64,000 nucleotides of DNA from Treponema socranskii subsp. paredis ATCC 35535 (GTDB taxonomy: Bacteria; Spirochaetota; Spirochaetia; Treponematales; Treponemataceae), in contig KE332516.1 in NCBI GenBank assembly GCA_000413015.1, forward strand, positions 1 to 64,000, written 5' to 3'. The notes under the pieces were generated by a model. It searched no databases. It saw only the letters and a list, made by a program, of their open reading frames with translations, and was not told the DNA's origin. The position numbers and the translations under genes are program-made. Below, in pieces: positions 62,823-64,000 of the stretch (position 1 is the first letter of the stretch; each line of letters opens with the position of its first letter).

Positions 62823-63077
62823 CGGGATAACCGCATCGGAAATGGATACTTAGAAAAGAAGTCATACTTACATAAAAAAGGCGGAACGCGAGGCAGCGGA
62901 ACTGCCGCCGAGCCGCTCAGACCGATGGCAAGCAATCTCTTTGTAAAAAGAGATTACGCAGTCCGATTCCGATTACGGTCTGCCGCGGCGAACGGCAGGG
63001 CTGCTGCCGGGAGTGCAGCCGATTTTTTACGTTATACGCTATTTTTTAGAAATACAATTTCCGGTGCGGTTATCCTG
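62823..63077. mobile_element. 255-bp element with structured core, copy 2
   Basis: Homologous, in reverse orientation, to 35487-35743. Its own terminal inverted repeats (62823-62843 and 63057-63077, CRGGATAACCGCAYCGGAAA) match each other at all but two positions but differ from those of copy 1. The core 62877-63030 keeps the stems CAGACCG/CGGTCTG, AATCTCTTT/AAAGAGATT and GGCTG/CAGCC. No target duplication is visible, so this copy is probably older or was rearranged. No coding sequence is supported. Confidence 0.75.
62870..63031 (+). ncRNA. Candidate structured RNA within element copy 2
   Basis: The same core as at 35538-35703, here on the plus strand, ending GCAGCCGATTTTTT. A CATACT (62863-62868) is a possible -10, weaker than in copy 1. 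Several stem pairs differ from copy 1 by compensating changes. Confidence 0.4.
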
Positions 63078-63201
63078 ATAATACTTCAGTAATATATATT
63101 CGCTTCGCCGGTGCGATTTCGGAGTTTTTTCGAAAAAGGTTCCTGCGCGGCAAACTGTACGAAGGACGGGGCGTTGCGGGGTGTCCCCGCAGGAAGTGGC
63201 A

Positions 63202-63340
63202 GGGGCTGTCTCAAAAGTCGGTTACTTTCTCGACAGCCTATCGAGTTTAAAATTAAGTCTTTATATTATAATGACTTAATTTTAAACGTCGCACATAAAA
63301 TCAAGAAAGCTGTCCAAAAACTGAAGTTTTTGGACAGCCC
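63202..63340. mobile_element. 139-bp MITE-like element with GGGCTGTC ends
   Basis: Ends GGGGCTGTCTCAAAA (63202) and, on the other strand, GGGCTGTCCAAAAA (63340) are imperfect inverted repeats. Inside are a perfect 15-bp-arm hairpin (GTTTAAAATTAAGTC and its complement, 63245-63287) and GCTGTCCAAAAAC/GTTTTTGGACAGC at the right end. No transposase and no clear target duplication. The end sequence resembles those of some insertion sequences that begin GGGCTGTC. Confidence 0.55.
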
Positions 63341-63606
63341 GCGCGAGGGGAAGGCTTTCCCCCTTAAAATCTATTTTACGGATAAAGCTTTCGAAAGCCG
63401 GATCGGATTATCGGCTATGCGGATAAAATTGCAGTGCGCGGAAAACCTCGGGAGCCCGGCTTGCATAAAAAGACTGGCACAGGCGGTGCGGGAGATGCGC
63501 GATTGTTGCGTACTGCCCGCAATTCATGCCCATGCCCTAGACGTATTTTACACGAGCGGTTAAAATACATCATCATCGAAACGTATAAACAAATACAGAG
63601 GTAAGT
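63341..63606. other. Intergenic region upstream of adk
   Basis: No convincing gene. A weak promoter TAGACG (63538-63543), 17-bp spacer, TAAAAT (63561-63566) would serve adk. The rest may be remnant sequence of a former gene, but no family is recognisable. Confidence 0.4.
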
Positions 63607-64000
63607 ATGAATTTCATCTTTTTAGGGCCTCCGGGAGCGGGCAAAGGTTCTCTCGCCGTCAAAGTCGCACAGGAGTATAAAATCCCGCACATTTCGACGG
63701 GCGATATTTTCCGCGCGGCGATAAAAAATCAAACGGAACTCGGGAAAAAAGTCAAAAGCATCATCGACTCGGGCGGCTTGGTCAGCGACGACATCACGTG
63801 CGCGCTCGTAAAAGAGCGGCTCGAAGCGGACGATACGAAAGACGGCTTTATCCTCGACGGATTTCCGCGCACCCTTGCGCAAGCTGAAGCGTTTACAAAA
63901 ATCTGCGACGACGTAAAGGTCGTCAATTTCATTATTAAAGATGAAGAAGTTATCAAGCGCCTTTCGACGCGGCGCGTCTGCAAAAAATGCGGAACGAACT
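63607..64000 (+). CDS. adk: Adenylate kinase (partial, cut by the window end)
   Basis: 131 complete codons are visible. ATG 63607 follows GAGGTAAG. The P-loop reads FLGPPGAGKGSLA, then STGDIFRAAIKN, the AMP-binding LDGFPRTLAQAE and the beginning of a zinc-type LID, RRVCKKCGTN. Catalyses ATP + AMP to 2 ADP. The usual length is about 210 aa, so some 80 residues lie beyond the window. Confidence 0.95.
   Translation, partial: MNFIFLGPPGAGKGSLAVKVAQEYKIPHISTGDIFRAAIKNQTELGKKVKSIIDSGGLVSDDITCALVKERLEADDTKDGFILDGFPRTLAQAEAFTKICDDVKVVNFIIKDEEVIKRLSTRRVCKKCGTN

Noticed and set aside
62823-63077. Interpretation of the folded element as an integron attC site
   Set aside because: The core GTTRRRY/RYYYAAC sequences expected at attC ends are absent, and copy 1 has a target duplication, which integron cassettes do not make.
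63111-63563. 150-codon reading frame upstream of adk
   Set aside because: It crosses the GGGCTGTC palindromic element, lacks a ribosome site and has no protein-like composition.

Overview
The window comes from a spirochaete of the genus Treponema, probably one of the moderately GC-rich oral or host-associated species. The evidence is a 16S-tRNA-Ile-23S-5S operon with a single isoleucine tRNA in the spacer, many lipoproteins with relaxed spirochaetal lipoboxes, large TPR and coiled-coil proteins, an RsbU/STAS/HATPase partner-switch set, and an Rpn-type nuclease gene. I cannot name the species without a 16S search.

Layout. 1-5.3 kb: rrn operon on the minus strand with its promoter near 5.27 kb. 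5.5-9.6 kb: an AT-rich island with a WYL-domain regulator and, divergently, four genes (a possible uracil-DNA-glycosylase-like protein, an HD phosphohydrolase, an unknown protein and a FlhA-like membrane protein). Four promoters in the island share the same 17-bp dyad placed 10-11 bp before an extended -10. 9.7-13.3 kb: xseA-xseB-mutL. 13.5-18.6 kb: TPR genes, including a pair that a T9 tract may split or fuse. 18.6-23 kb: metallophosphoesterase, ParB-like protein and the partner-switch genes. 23-30.3 kb: a carbohydrate operon (ABC transporter, LacI regulator, GH13 phosphorylase, (alpha/alpha)6 glycosidase); most of it is bracketed by 35-bp direct repeats.

30.6-41 kb: unknown membrane-anchored protein, TPR lipoprotein, TraB-family protein, a 257-bp insertion element, TetR with a DUF2271 protein, an FMN/FAD flavoprotein and a conserved unknown. 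41-48 kb: a minus-strand run mnmG, lspA, small membrane protein, mtnN, DUF1538 transporter, tandem PII-like protein, birA. 48.3-61.6 kb: mgtE, SGNH hydrolase, trypsin-like protease with a predicted outer-membrane tail, two small secreted proteins, DUF3160 lipoprotein, Memo-family protein, Ste24-type protease, aldo/keto reductase, SDR and CDF transporter. 61.7-63.6 kb: Rpn nuclease gene and about 960 bp packed with palindromic elements. 63.6 kb to the end: start of adk.

Main discoveries. (1) The WYL island looks like a self-contained regulon of uncharacterised genes. (2) Two divergent copies of a 255-257 bp palindromic element (35487-35743 and 62823-63077) lie in opposite orientation. Each has its own terminal inverted repeats, one copy has a 10-bp target duplication, and internal hairpin arms differ in sequence but still pair, which supports a conserved folded RNA or DNA core. 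(3) Several genes lack a ribosome binding site and start 7-9 nt after a -10 box, so leaderless mRNAs may be common here.
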